Of a stretch of 64,000 nt of DNA, positions 36,947 through 47,111 are shown in pieces; within the stretch, counting starts at the first letter, position 1; each line of letters starts with the position of its first letter. A model generated the notes under the pieces. It was not told the origin of the DNA, made no database searches, and saw only the letters and a list, made by a program, of their open reading frames with translations. Origin of the DNA: an uncultured Pseudomonadota bacterium (GTDB taxonomy: Bacteria > Pseudomonadota > Gammaproteobacteria > Burkholderiales > Methylophilaceae); assembly GCA_903876765.1 (NCBI GenBank), contig CAIRBH010000048.1, positions 53,632 to 117,631 on the forward strand, written 5' to 3'. The translations under genes were made by a program, and so were the position numbers.

Positions 36947-38287
36947 TTAATGTTGGCTCCAAATCTCATCAATATCATGAATCCCCCAAGCCGTAGGATT
37001 TTCGTTACCTTCTATGGAATCTTGCGCTTCTGGCTTGGATAAGTCGACTAACTCAATATTGATGCGAGTATGCAGAAGAGTTGAATAAAATACTTTGACC
37101 AGCGGCGTCAATAATGACTTGGGATTTTGGTCAACCACCACTGCCAGCCGCCCAGATTGCAGTATCACCATAGAGCCTATGGGGTAAATGCCCAAAATTT
37201 TTACAAAGGCCTTAAATACCGTATCATCAAAATGCCCTGCCCATTTTGCCATGCGGTGCATAGAAATTCCAGGCTCCCAGCCTGATTTGTAAGGGCGGTT
37301 TGAGGTAATCGCATCATATACATCGCAGACCGCACCCATTTTGGCAAATAAGCTAATTTCATCGGCTTGCAATTTTTCTGGGTAGCCCATGCCGTTAACT
37401 TTTTCATGGTGATGCAAACAGACATCGGTGACCACTTCATCCAGAATATTGGCCTGTATCAATAACTGATGGCCGCGCTCAGGATGCAGCTTGACTAGTG
37501 AAAACTCCTCATCAGTCAGTGGCCCAGGTTTATTAAGCACCTCGACTGGAATGCCTGCCTTACCAATATCATGAAGTAACCCAGCCAAGCCTGCCTGCTT
37601 AACCTGAGTTTCAGGCAAGCCCAGCTCTTTGGCCAAGGCCACCATCAGCGCACACACTGCCACCGAATGCATATAAGTATATTCATCTCTAGTTTTCAGG
37701 CGAACCAAGCTGATTAACGCGCCTAGATTTCGATCGACTGAGGCGGTAATATCGTCCACCATTTTTATGGCTGAGCCCACACTGACTGCTTTGCCCATAC
37801 GGGCATCATGAAACATTTTGGCAATTTCTGTTTTTGAATTGTGAATAACTCGCTTAGCCTGCTCGCGCTCTGCGGCTAATGAAGTTTTAGCCGCTTGTTG
37901 TGAGGGTGTCGCAGCTGATGATGCAGCTAGGTTCTGGGTAAACGCTGAGAATGCAGTCTCTGCAGCGGTAGTCTGTGCTGAAATGGCTGATGCCTTAATC
38001 TTGGCATCTACTTCTTTAGTCGCCTCAACTTCTGCTGTAGCCTGCTCCCTTGCTGACTTTTGGCTAAGGCTATCACTTGCGCTTGGTGTGCTTGTATTTT
38101 CTACATCCAAACCCTTAGAGGTATCGATTACCACCTCTTCTATAATGCTATTTTTAAGCTTTTTTAAGTCGGCAACACTATCTAATTTAAAGGCGCCTTT
38201 CCAGAAAGGATGGTCTATCCAAGGGCCTTTGAGCTCTTGGATAAACATGCCTAAACGCACTTGTTTGGTAGATATTACCTTTAACAT
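36947..38287 (-). CDS. HD-GYP domain phosphodiesterase with DUF3391 N-terminus
   Basis: 446 residues. The N-terminal DUF3391 segment (about 1-60, IQELKGPWIDHPFWKGAF) is followed by an Ala/Thr/Glu-rich linker (about 65-140) and the HD-GYP domain (about 190-370) with LLHDIGKAGIPVEVLNKPG and HHEKVNGMGYP. The HD and GYP residues are complete, so cyclic di-GMP hydrolysis is expected. There is no receiver or membrane segment. It stands alone between ahcY and metK. Confidence 0.93.
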   Translation of the reverse strand: MLKVISTKQVRLGMFIQELKGPWIDHPFWKGAFKLDSVADLKKLKNSIIEEVVIDTSKGLDVENTSTPSASDSLSQKSAREQATAEVEATKEVDAKIKASAISAQTTAAETAFSAFTQNLAASSAATPSQQAAKTSLAAEREQAKRVIHNSKTEIAKMFHDARMGKAVSVGSAIKMVDDITASVDRNLGALISLVRLKTRDEYTYMHSVAVCALMVALAKELGLPETQVKQAGLAGLLHDIGKAGIPVEVLNKPGPLTDEEFSLVKLHPERGHQLLIQANILDEVVTDVCLHHHEKVNGMGYPEKLQADEISLFAKMGAVCDVYDAITSNRPYKSGWEPGISMHRMAKWAGHFDDTVFKAFVKILGIYPIGSMVILQSGRLAVVVDQNPKSLLTPLVKVFYSTLLHTRINIELVDLSKPEAQDSIEGNENPTAWGIHDIDEIWSQH

Positions 38288-38344
38288 ATGTCATCACTAT
38301 ATTGTTATCGCAATTCTAACAATGACATCAATCAATCAATTCCC

Positions 38345-39502
38345 CTATATAGAGGCTTTTAATGCGGCTACTTTATCGATTGCCTCCCAAGTAAACTCTG
38401 GCTCATCACGCCCAAAGTGTCCATAAGCAGCGGTTTTGGTATAAATGGGTCTGAGTAAATCCAACATTTTTACTATGCCTTTGGGACGTAAATCAAAGTG
38501 TTCACGCACCAACTGTGTGAGGACCTCATTTGATACCGTGCCTGTGCCATAAGTCTCAACCATGATACTGGTTGGTTGAGCCACGCCTATCGCATAAGAG
38601 ATTTGCACTAGGCAACGTGAAGCAAGCCCAGCCGCGACTATGTTTTTGGCCACATAGCGACTCGCGTATGCTGCGGAACGATCTACTTTGGAAGGGTCTT
38701 TGCCAGAGAATGCACCGCCACCATGAGGCGCAGCGCCACCATAGGTATCTACAATAATTTTGCGGCCAGTTAAGCCACAATCACCTTGCGGACCACCAAT
38801 CACAAAGCGACCAGTTGGGTTCACCAGAAACTTGATATCGCCTTTAATCAGCTCTTTAGGCAGTGTGGGTTTAATAATTTCTTCAATGACCGCTTCACGA
38901 ATGTCTTTTAGCGCCATTTCAGGGGCGTGCTGGGTTGAAACAACCACGGTATCAATCGCGCTGGGTTTGCCGTCTTGGTATTTAATTGTGACTTGTGATT
39001 TAGCATCTGGACGTAGCCAAGGTAGGCGGCCATCTTTACGCAATTGCGCTTGGCGCTCCATAATTCGGTGTGATAGCCAAATAGGCAATGGCATCAATTG
39101 TGGCGTTTCATCACAAGCATAACCAAACATTATGCCTTGGTCGCCTGCACCTTGGTCTAAGGGGTTATCGTGAGCACCATCAACGCCCTGGGCGATATCA
39201 GGGGATTGTTTGTCATAAGCGACTAACACTGCACAACCCCTGTAATCAATGCCGTAATCGGTATTGTCATAGCCTATACGTTTAATCGTATCGCGGGCCA
39301 CTTTAATGTAATCAACATTGGCGGTAGTGGTAATTTCGCCCGCCAATACTATCAAACCAGTATTGGCTAGCGTTTCAGCAGCAACACGGGCGGTAGGGTC
39401 TTGGGTTAATATAGCATCTAAAATACTATCGGATACTTGGTCTGCGAGTTTGTCGGGGTGACCTTCAGAAACAGATTCTGAAGTAAAAAGATATTCGTTC
39501 AT
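38345..39502 (-). CDS. metK: S-adenosylmethionine synthetase
   Basis: Forms SAM from methionine and ATP. 385 residues. Visible motifs: [17 protein letters not shown] at the N-terminus, [12 protein letters not shown] near 117-128 and the P-loop-like [17 protein letters not shown] near 258-274. It is divergent from dapF. With metF and ahcY nearby, most of the SAM cycle is encoded within 6 kb. Confidence 0.97.
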   Translation of the reverse strand: MNEYLFTSESVSEGHPDKLADQVSDSILDAILTQDPTARVAAETLANTGLIVLAGEITTTANVDYIKVARDTIKRIGYDNTDYGIDYRGCAVLVAYDKQSPDIAQGVDGAHDNPLDQGAGDQGIMFGYACDETPQLMPLPIWLSHRIMERQAQLRKDGRLPWLRPDAKSQVTIKYQDGKPSAIDTVVVSTQHAPEMALKDIREAVIEEIIKPTLPKELIKGDIKFLVNPTGRFVIGGPQGDCGLTGRKIIVDTYGGAAPHGGGAFSGKDPSKVDRSAAYASRYVAKNIVAAGLASRCLVQISYAIGVAQPTSIMVETYGTGTVSNEVLTQLVREHFDLRPKGIVKMLDLLRPIYTKTAAYGHFGRDEPEFTWEAIDKVAALKASI

Positions 39503-39676
39503 TTATGCGCCTTGGGAAGTAAAGTTTATAAAAAATGAAATGATTTTCATACTAAAGGCTGAAGCATGATTATCAGGTCAGTTACTAGCTTGGCATTCTA
39601 CCGAAGAATTACCTTATCCGACTAAAATATATGAATAAAACGCTGTGTATTTATTCAATCAATTTATAATCACATT

Positions 39677-40519
39677 ATGAATGCGAACGCGATGACTTTA
39701 AAATTTACCAAAATGCACGGGGCGGGCAATGACTTTATGGTGATAGACGCCATTCATCAGTCGGTCAGCCTCACTCAGCAGCAAATTCAAACGCTGGCTA
39801 ATCGTCAATTTGGCGTGGGCTTTGACCAGCTTTTACTGGTTGAAACTTCGGCTATCGCCGATTTTAAATACCGCATTTTTAACGCTGATGGCAGCGAAGT
39901 GGCGCAATGTGGCAATGGCGCGCGCTGTTTTGTGCGATTTGTGGTTGAGCAAGGCTTAACTAATCAACGTGAAATTAGCGTTGAAACTGCTAGCGGCATC
40001 ATCACCCCTAAATTAGAAGATAATGGCCTAGTCACGGTCAATATGGGCGCCCCTAAATTTGCACCCAGTAGTATTCCATTTATTGCAGACACGCTTGCCC
40101 CCAGCTATGCACTGACGGTAGGCGATCAATCCTTAGATATTGCCGTGCTTTCTATGGGCAACCCCCATGCTGTGCAAATTGTCGACGATGTGGCGCTTGC
40201 ACCAGTCGAAAGTCTAGGTCGGCAAATTGAACTGCACCCGAGGTTTCCTGAGCGAGTAAATGCTGGGTTTATGCAAATTATTGATGCTCACCATATTAAA
40301 TTGCGGGTGTTTGAACGCGGTAGCGGCGAAACGCTAGCTTGTGGTACGGGAGCTTGTGCGGCGGTGGTTTCTGGCATACAACTAGCTAGGCTGACGTCCC
40401 CCGTCACGGTTTCGGCACGGGGCGGTGAGCTGCAAATCGCATGGCAGGGCGGCGATGCCCCGGTGATGATGACTGGCCCTGCGGTGACAGTGTTTACTGG
40501 CAGCATTACGTTAATATAA
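39677..40519 (+). CDS. dapF: Diaminopimelate epimerase
   Basis: Interconverts LL- and meso-diaminopimelate for lysine and peptidoglycan. 280 residues. The two catalytic cysteines are in QCGNGARCF (near 76-84) and [10 protein letters not shown] (near 223-232), and [13 protein letters not shown] near 13-25 is conserved. An ATG five codons in, at 39692, is an equal alternative start. It leads the dapF-DUF484-xerC cluster. Confidence 0.96.
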   Translation: MNANAMTLKFTKMHGAGNDFMVIDAIHQSVSLTQQQIQTLANRQFGVGFDQLLLVETSAIADFKYRIFNADGSEVAQCGNGARCFVRFVVEQGLTNQREISVETASGIITPKLEDNGLVTVNMGAPKFAPSSIPFIADTLAPSYALTVGDQSLDIAVLSMGNPHAVQIVDDVALAPVESLGRQIELHPRFPERVNAGFMQIIDAHHIKLRVFERGSGETLACGTGACAAVVSGIQLARLTSPVTVSARGGELQIAWQGGDAPVMMTGPAVTVFTGSITLI

Positions 40520-40561
40520 AACAAGCTTAGCTTAAAAATAGCAGTATCAATAAGGACTATC

Positions 40562-41254
40562 ATGCAAGAAGATCAAAGCGCTCAAATTCAAACTAGTACA
40601 ATTTCAGCCAGCCAAGTCAGCAGTTATTTACGCAGTCACCCAGATTTCTTTGAAACACACGCCAGCTTACTGACTGAAATATTTCTGCCCAGCCCACATG
40701 GCAGCGGGGCGATCTCTCTGACAGAGCGCCAACAGTTAGCGCAACGCGACAAAATTCGCGCCACTGAAAATATCGTCGCGCAATTGGTCGCATTTGGTGA
40801 GCAGAATGACATCACTAGCCAGAAAATTCACGATTTCAGCGTTAAATTGCTTGCCAATCAAGCATTTGCCCTCCTGCCACAACTCATCGCTACTAGCATG
40901 GAACAAGTTTTTGCCGTGACGCAATCGCAAATACGCATTTGGATAAACCCTAGTGACGCCAGTCTTGTGCAAGAAGCTATTTTTACGCCATTACCTACAG
41001 CTTTTTGCGAATGGATAAGCAGCTTGCAGGCGCCATACTGTGGCATTAAGCCTGATTTGGCGGCAGATTTAATGCAAGATCATTTGCAATCTTTTGCCTT
41101 TATTCCACTACGGCAAGCTGGCGAGCCACACAAAATTTATGGTGTGTTAATGCTAGGCGCAGAAGATGCCGAGCGCTTTAAAGCCGACATGGGCTTAATG
41201 TATCTTAAGCGCATAGGGGATTTAATCAGCGCCGCATTGTCAGCTTATGTGTAG
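40562..41254 (+). CDS. DUF484 family protein
   Basis: 230 residues. It begins with a helical part (VSSYLRSHPDFFETHASLLTEI, about 19-40; then LTERQQLAQRDKI) and continues with a GAF-like region (about 90-225). DUF484 genes lie between dapF and xerC in many proteobacteria. The SYLRSHPDFF start is the hallmark of the family. The function is not known. Confidence 0.9.
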   Translation: MQEDQSAQIQTSTISASQVSSYLRSHPDFFETHASLLTEIFLPSPHGSGAISLTERQQLAQRDKIRATENIVAQLVAFGEQNDITSQKIHDFSVKLLANQAFALLPQLIATSMEQVFAVTQSQIRIWINPSDASLVQEAIFTPLPTAFCEWISSLQAPYCGIKPDLAADLMQDHLQSFAFIPLRQAGEPHKIYGVLMLGAEDAERFKADMGLMYLKRIGDLISAALSAYV

Positions 41255-41326
41255 CCATACTCCAATGAGCTTATACCTCCCATAAGCCATTTTCCCATGA
41301 GCAAATAAGATTGCAAAGCTAGCCTA

Positions 41327-42208
41327 GTGATACATCTTAACGACTATCTACAGCACTTAACTTTTGAACGTGGCTTGAGCACACTCACGCTACAAAATTA
41401 TGCACGAGATATTAAATTACTGGCATCATTGCTAGACAGCGCCCCACTTGAGCAGGTGCAAAATTCGCAAATTAGACGTTTAATCGCAACGCTACATAGT
41501 CGCGGAAGAAGCGGCAAAACCATTGCCAGAGCACTATCTGCCTGGCGTGGCTTTTACGATTACTTAATTCATCATAAAGGTTATACGCAAAATCCAATTA
41601 CGGGATTACGCGCCCCTAAAACGCCTAAAACACTACCGCAAGCACTTTCTACTGACCAAGCCGTTAAATTTGTAGACATTAAAGGTGATGGCTTACTTGA
41701 ACAGCGTGACCATGCAATTTTAGAATTATTTTACTCATCAGGGCTACGTTTAGCTGAGTTAGTTAATCTAGATATCACTATGCTAGATTTTTCTGAAGGC
41801 ACGGTAACTGTCACCGGTAAAGGCAATAAAACGCGCATTGTGCCTATGGGTAGTCATGCGATAGATGCGATACAAACTTGGATACAACGCCGAGCACTCA
41901 TTAAAATTGCCGATGCCAACCCAAATGCTTTGTTTGTAACTCAGCAGGGTCGGCGTATTACGCCTAGAGCGGTTCAGTATCGCGTAAAAGAGTGGTCAAT
42001 TAAGCAAGGCATTAACACCGGCATGCACCCCCACCTTCTGCGTCATAGCTTTGCCACTCACGTATTACAATCCAGCCAAGATTTGCGTGCTGTGCAAGAA
42101 ATGCTAGGTCATGCCAACATTAGTACCACCCAAGTTTATACCCATCTTGACTTTCAACATTTAGCCTCGATCTATGACAAAGCACACCCGCGTGCCAAGA
42201 AAAAATAG
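41327..42208 (+). CDS. xerC: Site-specific tyrosine recombinase XerC
   Basis: Resolves chromosome dimers at dif with XerD. 293 residues. An N-terminal SAM-like DNA-binding domain (about 1-85), then the catalytic domain with Arg in SSGLRLAELVNLD, HLLRHSFATH (His, Arg), LGHANISTTQVYTHL (His, Tyr nucleophile). A GTG start is used. The place behind dapF and DUF484 marks it as the housekeeping XerC and not an island integrase. Confidence 0.94.
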   Translation: MIHLNDYLQHLTFERGLSTLTLQNYARDIKLLASLLDSAPLEQVQNSQIRRLIATLHSRGRSGKTIARALSAWRGFYDYLIHHKGYTQNPITGLRAPKTPKTLPQALSTDQAVKFVDIKGDGLLEQRDHAILELFYSSGLRLAELVNLDITMLDFSEGTVTVTGKGNKTRIVPMGSHAIDAIQTWIQRRALIKIADANPNALFVTQQGRRITPRAVQYRVKEWSIKQGINTGMHPHLLRHSFATHVLQSSQDLRAVQEMLGHANISTTQVYTHLDFQHLASIYDKAHPRAKKK

Positions 42209-42292
42209 CAATACCCTACTAATTTACCCTGTTATTATGGCAGAATAACGCTTAGAAATTTTTACCCAATACCACCCTTAAAAGGAACTATC

Positions 42293-42874
42293 ATGGAACA
42301 CACACTACCAGCATTACCCTATGCTAAAACGGCTTTAGCACCACATATTTCAGAAGAAACTTTAGATTTTCACTATGGCAAACATCACCAAACTTACGTG
42401 ACCAACTTAAACAACCTAATTAAAGGCACTGAGTTTGAAAATGCAAGTTTAGAAGAAATCATCAAAAAATCAGCGGCTGGCATCTACAACAACTCAGCAC
42501 AAATTTGGAACCACACTTTCTTTTGGAATAGCATGAAACCTAATGGCGGCGGCGCTCCTACTGGCGCATTGGCTGATGCCATCAACGCAAAATGGGGTTC
42601 TTTCGAGGACTTCAAAAAAGCCTTTCAAGCCTCAGCTGTCGGCAATTTCGGCTCAGGTTGGACATGGTTAGTGAAAAAAGCTGATGGTTCAGTGGATATC
42701 GTCAATATGGGCGCCGCTGGCACACCGCTGACTACTGGCGATAAAGCACTGTTGACTATTGATGTTTGGGAGCACGCTTATTACATTGATTACCGCAATG
42801 CTCGCGCTAAATTTGTAGAAGTATTTTTAGCGTCTTTAGCTAACTGGGATTTTGCTTCAGCAAACTTTGCGTAA
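42293..42874 (+). CDS. sodB: Superoxide dismutase, Fe type
   Basis: 193 residues. [32 protein letters not shown] at the start includes the first His ligand, [21 protein letters not shown] near 67-87 the second, and [15 protein letters not shown] near 157-171 the last Asp and His. The [13 protein letters not shown] pattern and Gln near 69 favour iron over manganese. A GGAAC site precedes the ATG; a strong hairpin follows the stop. Confidence 0.96.
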   Translation: MEHTLPALPYAKTALAPHISEETLDFHYGKHHQTYVTNLNNLIKGTEFENASLEEIIKKSAAGIYNNSAQIWNHTFFWNSMKPNGGGAPTGALADAINAKWGSFEDFKKAFQASAVGNFGSGWTWLVKKADGSVDIVNMGAAGTPLTTGDKALLTIDVWEHAYYIDYRNARAKFVEVFLASLANWDFASANFA

Positions 42875-42882
42875 TTTTCAAT

Positions 42883-42920
42883 AACCTAACAATGGTCATA
42901 TATGTGGCCATTGTTAGGTT
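42883..42920 (+). terminator. Hairpin behind sodB, likely terminator
   Basis: AACCTAACAATGG and CCATTGTTAGGTT form a perfect 13-base stem around a 12-base loop, starting 9 nt after the sodB stop. Only a short T-run follows (TTTAC), so it may act mainly as an mRNA 3' end stabiliser. The next gene starts 25 nt later. Confidence 0.6.
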
Positions 42921-42944
42921 TACAAGTCTGCCAAAATACAATCC

Positions 42945-43259
42945 ATGCTAAAACGTTTCGCCATTCATTTTGCGCTTATTTTCTTATTTGCTTTTACGCA
43001 ATTAGGCGTAGCGACCCATGAAATAAGCCACTTAAACGAATTTAGCCAACATAGTCAGCAAGATAAAAAAGCCCCAGCTGAAGTATGTAGTAAGTGTCTC
43101 AGTTATTCGCAAGTCGCTAGTGGCTTACAATCTCCAACTTTCACCTTACCCAATATTGAAGCCGGCTTTGCTAGTAATTCAAACTACTATCTCAATGTTC
43201 AATATTCACTGCAAACTGCCTACGCAGCCCGCGCCCCACCTCAAATAGCCAGCATTTAA
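42945..43259 (+). CDS. Small exported protein with His/Cys residues, upstream of a TonB receptor
   Basis: 104 residues with a signal peptide at about 1-24. The mature start is His-rich (THEISHLNEFSQHSQQ), and a CSKC pair lies near 48-51. Small exported His/Cys proteins of the DUF2946-like sort often precede genes for metal TonB receptors; here a ZnuD-like receptor gene follows at 70 nt. A metal-binding role is an inference. I do not see a clear ribosome binding site. Confidence 0.65.
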   Translation: MLKRFAIHFALIFLFAFTQLGVATHEISHLNEFSQHSQQDKKAPAEVCSKCLSYSQVASGLQSPTFTLPNIEAGFASNSNYYLNVQYSLQTAYAARAPPQIASI

Positions 43260-43328
43260 TTGTTTGATTTATCAGCTAAGCGTACTTAAAAGCGCTGCTG
43301 AATATTTGCTATTTTTTTGAGGTCTACC

Positions 43329-45428
43329 ATGAACAACAAACCATCCACACCGAGGGGTGCAATGTCAACGCGCGCACCCGCATTAAGTAAGGCTTTTGCA
43401 ATTAAAGCCATTCCATTAGCACTCAATTGCCTACTCATCAATCATGTCTGGGCAGACCAAACTACAAACATTGATTTACCCACGATTTCAGTGACAGGTA
43501 ATCCGCTTGGTCTAGCCTCAGATGCGCTAGTGGTTCCAGTCTCAATATTAAGTGGGCGTGAACTATCACTTAAACGCGAAAGTACCTTAGGCGATACCCT
43601 AAATGGCATTCCCGGCGTTGCCGCTACACATTTTGGGCCCAACGCCTCTCGGCCTGTAATACGTGGCCTAGATGCCGAACGAGTGCGTATTATGCAAAAT
43701 GGGGTTGGAGTTTTAGACGCTTCATCGTTAAGTTTTGACCATGCAGTGACAATAGATCCGCTGGTCATCGAACAAATCGATGTGGTACGTGGGCCTGCGG
43801 CTTTGCTTTACGGCGGTAGCGCAGTCGGCGGCGTGGTCAATGCCATTGATCACCGCATTCCAACGGAATCTGTAACAAGCATTATCGGCAGAACCGAAGC
43901 GCGGCTAGGCGGGCCTAATAGCCAAAACAATTTGGCTGGCGTAGTCGATGTCGGTAATGGCAAAATAGCCATTCATGCTGATGCCTATACTCGTAAAACC
44001 AGTGACTTAAATATTCCTGGATTTGCCGTCTCCAGCCGTAAAAACCAAGCCGATGGCACAGCTCTAGAAAATCACGGTAAGCTGCTTAACAGTAGCGCCA
44101 GCGCTGACGGTGGCGCACTGGGGGCATCGCTCACGTTTGATAATGGCTATATTGGTGCCTCTTACGCTGACTTTAATAGTAATTACGGCACCGTAGCAGA
44201 ACCCGAGGTACGCGCTGACATGAAAAGTCAGCGCTGGGATTTAGCCAGTGAATTTAAAGACCTAGGTAATATTATCAATCGCGTAAAAGCGCGCATGGCT
44301 TATACAGACTACCAGCATCAGGAAATTGAAGGCGGCACCGTTGGCACAACCTTTAAAAATAACGGGGTTGAAGGTAGCGTTGAACTAGGCCACGCTAAGT
44401 TTAGTAGTATAGAAGGCGTGGTGGGGGTTCAGTTTCAAAATACCCGTTTTGAAGCATTAGGGACAGAAGCGTTTGTGCCGCCAGTACAAACGCAAAATCA
44501 CGCTATTTATGTTTATGAAGAAATGCCACTGAACATATGGAATCTAGAAAAACTTAAGCTTAGCTTTGGCGGTCGTGCCGAACACACGACTTTAGATGCC
44601 AGCACTTGGGCTAAATCACCCACGGCTCAAGCCGCTAGTTTCAATGCATACAGCTATGCGCTAGGTGGGCTCTATACACTCAATCCCAACTGGTCGGTGG
44701 CTAGCAACCTATCGCACAACGAACGTGCGCCCAGTTACTTTGAGCTGTATGCAAATGGCGCCCATTTAGCAACCGGGCAATACGAAGTAGGTAATGCGAA
44801 CTTTGGCAAAGAGCGTTCCAATGGCTTAGATGCACAAATACGCTGGAAAGATGCTAAAAATTCCTTCAGTTTTGGTGCTTATTACACGCGCTTTAGTCGC
44901 TTTTTAGGCTTACTAGATACAGGTAATAGACGCTTAATGAATGGCGATCCTGATACCATTCCTTCTGATGCAGATAGTTTGCCAGAAGCCAAATTTAGCG
45001 CTTTTGCCGCCAGTTTTAAAGGCCTAGAAGCAGAAGGTAAATTTAACTTAGTGGATAATTTAGATTTAAAGCTACGTGGTGACTATGTGCGCGCCAGCAA
45101 CCTTGACAATAGCCAGGCCTTGCCACGCATCACACCAATCCGCTTAGGAGCTGGCTTGCATTATCAAAAAAATGCTTTAGGGGCTAGGCTAGATGTCTTG
45201 CATGCCTTCAAACAAAACCGTACGGCTGCAAATGAACTAGCAACAGACGGCTATACCGACGTCAGTGCATTAGTGACTTATAAATTACCCGTTAAACTTA
45301 ACATGGAGTTATTTGCCAAAGCGAATAATTTACTGAACCAAGAAATACGTGAACATAGCTCGTTCTTAAAAGACATTTCACCTGCAGGCGAACGGTCTGT
45401 GTTGATCGGTATGCGGGCAGATTTTTAG
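43329..45428 (+). CDS. TonB-dependent receptor, ZnuD-like (probable zinc/metal uptake)
   Basis: About 699 residues. The start is the ATG at 43329 with GAGG 6-7 nt upstream. A long signal region (about 1-43) is followed by a plug domain with ATHFGPNASRPVIRGLDAERVRIMQNG and LDASSLSFDHAVTIDPL, stretches typical of ZnuD. The beta-barrel ends in Phe (MRADF). ZnuD of Neisseria takes up zinc across the outer membrane. Zur control cannot be confirmed; I saw no clear Zur palindrome. A His/Cys small protein is encoded directly upstream. Confidence 0.85.
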   Translation: MNNKPSTPRGAMSTRAPALSKAFAIKAIPLALNCLLINHVWADQTTNIDLPTISVTGNPLGLASDALVVPVSILSGRELSLKRESTLGDTLNGIPGVAATHFGPNASRPVIRGLDAERVRIMQNGVGVLDASSLSFDHAVTIDPLVIEQIDVVRGPAALLYGGSAVGGVVNAIDHRIPTESVTSIIGRTEARLGGPNSQNNLAGVVDVGNGKIAIHADAYTRKTSDLNIPGFAVSSRKNQADGTALENHGKLLNSSASADGGALGASLTFDNGYIGASYADFNSNYGTVAEPEVRADMKSQRWDLASEFKDLGNIINRVKARMAYTDYQHQEIEGGTVGTTFKNNGVEGSVELGHAKFSSIEGVVGVQFQNTRFEALGTEAFVPPVQTQNHAIYVYEEMPLNIWNLEKLKLSFGGRAEHTTLDASTWAKSPTAQAASFNAYSYALGGLYTLNPNWSVASNLSHNERAPSYFELYANGAHLATGQYEVGNANFGKERSNGLDAQIRWKDAKNSFSFGAYYTRFSRFLGLLDTGNRRLMNGDPDTIPSDADSLPEAKFSAFAASFKGLEAEGKFNLVDNLDLKLRGDYVRASNLDNSQALPRITPIRLGAGLHYQKNALGARLDVLHAFKQNRTAANELATDGYTDVSALVTYKLPVKLNMELFAKANNLLNQEIREHSSFLKDISPAGERSVLIGMRADF

Positions 45429-45466
45429 ACCCCTTAGTGACCTATTAACTAGCATTTAGCTACAAT

Positions 45467-45492
45467 AAAAAGGCCGCAATCGCGGCCTTTTT
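45467..45492. terminator. Bidirectional intrinsic terminator
   Basis: A-run, GGCCGC, a four-base loop, GCGGCC and T-run (AAAAAGGCCGC, AATC, GCGGCCTTTTT). It lies between the TonB receptor (+) and dgkA (-) and serves both, since each strand ends in five or more T. Confidence 0.92.
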
Positions 45493-45509
45493 ACTTTAAT
45501 AAATTCCTA

Positions 45510-45890
45510 TTAACCAAACAATACCAAGCCCCAAACACTAATGACAATGGTTAGTGCAACAATCACCGATGCGCTAGCAATGTCTTTTGCACGCTTGGCA
45601 AGCGGATGAACATCAATAGAGGTATGATCCACAGCCGCTTCAATTGCAGAGTTAAATAACTCAACAATCAACACAAGTAATACCACCGCTACCAATAAAG
45701 CTTTTTCTACGCCTGTTTTACCTAAATAAAGGCCCAGTGGCACCAGTATCGTGGCTAAAAACAGCTCTTGGCGGAACGCATCTTCATTTTGGAATGCCGC
45801 CTTAAAACCATCTACCGAATAACCAAATGCGTTAATCAAGCGGCGTATACCCGTTTTGCCTTTAAATGGACTTTCTACCGTTTTTTTCAT
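45510..45890 (-). CDS. dgkA: Diacylglycerol kinase
   Basis: 126 residues with three membrane helices. The N-terminal INAFGYSVDGFKAAFQNEDAFRQELF and ELFNSAIEAAVDH near 76-88 contain the catalytic Glu and conserved residues of the bacterial membrane diacylglycerol kinase. It recycles diacylglycerol made during envelope glycan synthesis. Confidence 0.95.
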   Translation of the reverse strand: MKKTVESPFKGKTGIRRLINAFGYSVDGFKAAFQNEDAFRQELFLATILVPLGLYLGKTGVEKALLVAVVLLVLIVELFNSAIEAAVDHTSIDVHPLAKRAKDIASASVIVALTIVISVWGLVLFG

Positions 45891-45999
45891 ATTTTTAGAC
45901 TTTATAGTTCAATTATTACGCAATATTAACATGCAGACTCGCGCCTCTTAAAGTCATGCGTTATCATAGTGCTTTATTTTGTTAATTAAGGCATTACAA

Positions 46000-46266
46000 A
46001 TGGCACGTACAGTAAATTGTATTAAATTAGGCAAAGAAGCCGATGGCATGGATTTTCCCCCGTATCCAGGTGAGCTTGGCAAACGTATTTATGCCAATGT
46101 CTCAAAAGAAGCTTGGGCCACTTGGCTAAAACAGCAAACCATGCTGGTCAACGAAAATCGCCTAAGTTTAGCTGATCCAGCTGCACGTAAATACTTGACT
46201 GAGCAAACTGAGAAATACTTTTTTGGCGAGGGGGCCGATACCGCGACGGGCTATGTGCCTCAATAG
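46000..46266 (+). CDS. yggX: Fe(2+)-trafficking protein YggX
   Basis: 88 residues from the ATG at 46000. [27 protein letters not shown] with the conserved Cys7 is diagnostic. The protein protects iron-sulfur clusters from oxidation. An upstream in-frame TTG would add seven residues not found in the family. An intrinsic terminator follows. Confidence 0.95.
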   Translation: MARTVNCIKLGKEADGMDFPPYPGELGKRIYANVSKEAWATWLKQQTMLVNENRLSLADPAARKYLTEQTEKYFFGEGADTATGYVPQ

Positions 46267-46291
46267 CTGAGCGTTAGACTAGCTAACAATT

Positions 46292-46320
46292 AAAAAAGCG
46301 CTGATGGTCAGCGCTTTTTT
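46292..46320. terminator. Bidirectional intrinsic terminator
   Basis: AAAAAAGCGCTGA, TGG, TCAGCGCTTTTTT: a perfect 13-base arm pair ending in six T on both strands, between yggX (+) and rpiA (-). Confidence 0.94.
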
Positions 46321-46354
46321 ATTGAGTGGCAAGAATTAACCTTGATTTTTGCAG

Positions 46355-47014
46355 TTATTTTTTATAAGTTTTCACGCCATCAGCCGTCGCAAGCAACAAC
46401 ACATTCGCAGGACGTGCCGCAAACAAACCATTGGTGACCACGCCGACAATCTGATTGATTTTTGCTTCCATGGCGATGGGGTCAGTAATATTCAACCCAT
46501 GCACATCTAAAATCACATTGCCATTATCCGTTGTAAAATTACGCAATGCGGGTTGGCCGCCAAGTTTAACGAGTTCACGCGCTACATAACTTTTCGCCAT
46601 CGGCAATACTTCTACTGGCAACGGAAATTTGCCTAACACCGGCACGTATTTAGTCTCATCACAGATACAAATAAATTGTTTGGCAACTGCGGCAACGATT
46701 TTTTCTCTTGTTAATGCGCCACCACCGCCTTTTAGCATGTGTAGGTGCTCGGTAATTTCATCTGCACCGTCTACATAAATTTCCATACCATCTACGCTAT
46801 TTAGATCAAATACCTCAATGCCATGGCTACGCAAACGTTGAGCTGTTGCCTCAGAGCTTGCCACCGCCCCATCAATTTTATGTTTTACTTTCGCTAATTC
46901 TTCAATAAAAAAGTTTGCGGTAGAGCCTGTGCCGACGCCAATAATGCCACCTTTCACATAATCAACTGCGGCTTTTGCCACTTGTTGCTTTAATTCGTCT
47001 TGGGTATATGCCAT
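46355..47014 (-). CDS. rpiA: Ribose-5-phosphate isomerase A
   Basis: 219 residues from the ATG at 47014 ([13 protein letters not shown]), with AGAGGA upstream. [15 protein letters not shown] near 22-36, DGADEI near 83-88 and [13 protein letters not shown] near 93-105 with the catalytic Glu and Lys are diagnostic. The frame is open up to 47119, but that extension is not family-like and would overlap ilvA. Confidence 0.96.
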   Translation of the reverse strand: MAYTQDELKQQVAKAAVDYVKGGIIGVGTGSTANFFIEELAKVKHKIDGAVASSEATAQRLRSHGIEVFDLNSVDGMEIYVDGADEITEHLHMLKGGGGALTREKIVAAVAKQFICICDETKYVPVLGKFPLPVEVLPMAKSYVARELVKLGGQPALRNFTTDNGNVILDVHGLNITDPIAMEAKINQIVGVVTNGLFAARPANVLLLATADGVKTYKK

Positions 47015-47111
47015 GTTAAGTAAATCCTCTACAAATTCTTTATAATACAAACAATGCAACATCATACACTGCGCCTGTAATTTTCTAAACAAGGCATACC
47101 AAAAATAGCTC

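Noticed and set aside
41327..42208. Tyrosine recombinase as a mobile-element integrase
   Set aside because: It sits in the conserved dapF-DUF484-xerC cluster and has the length and motifs of housekeeping XerC.
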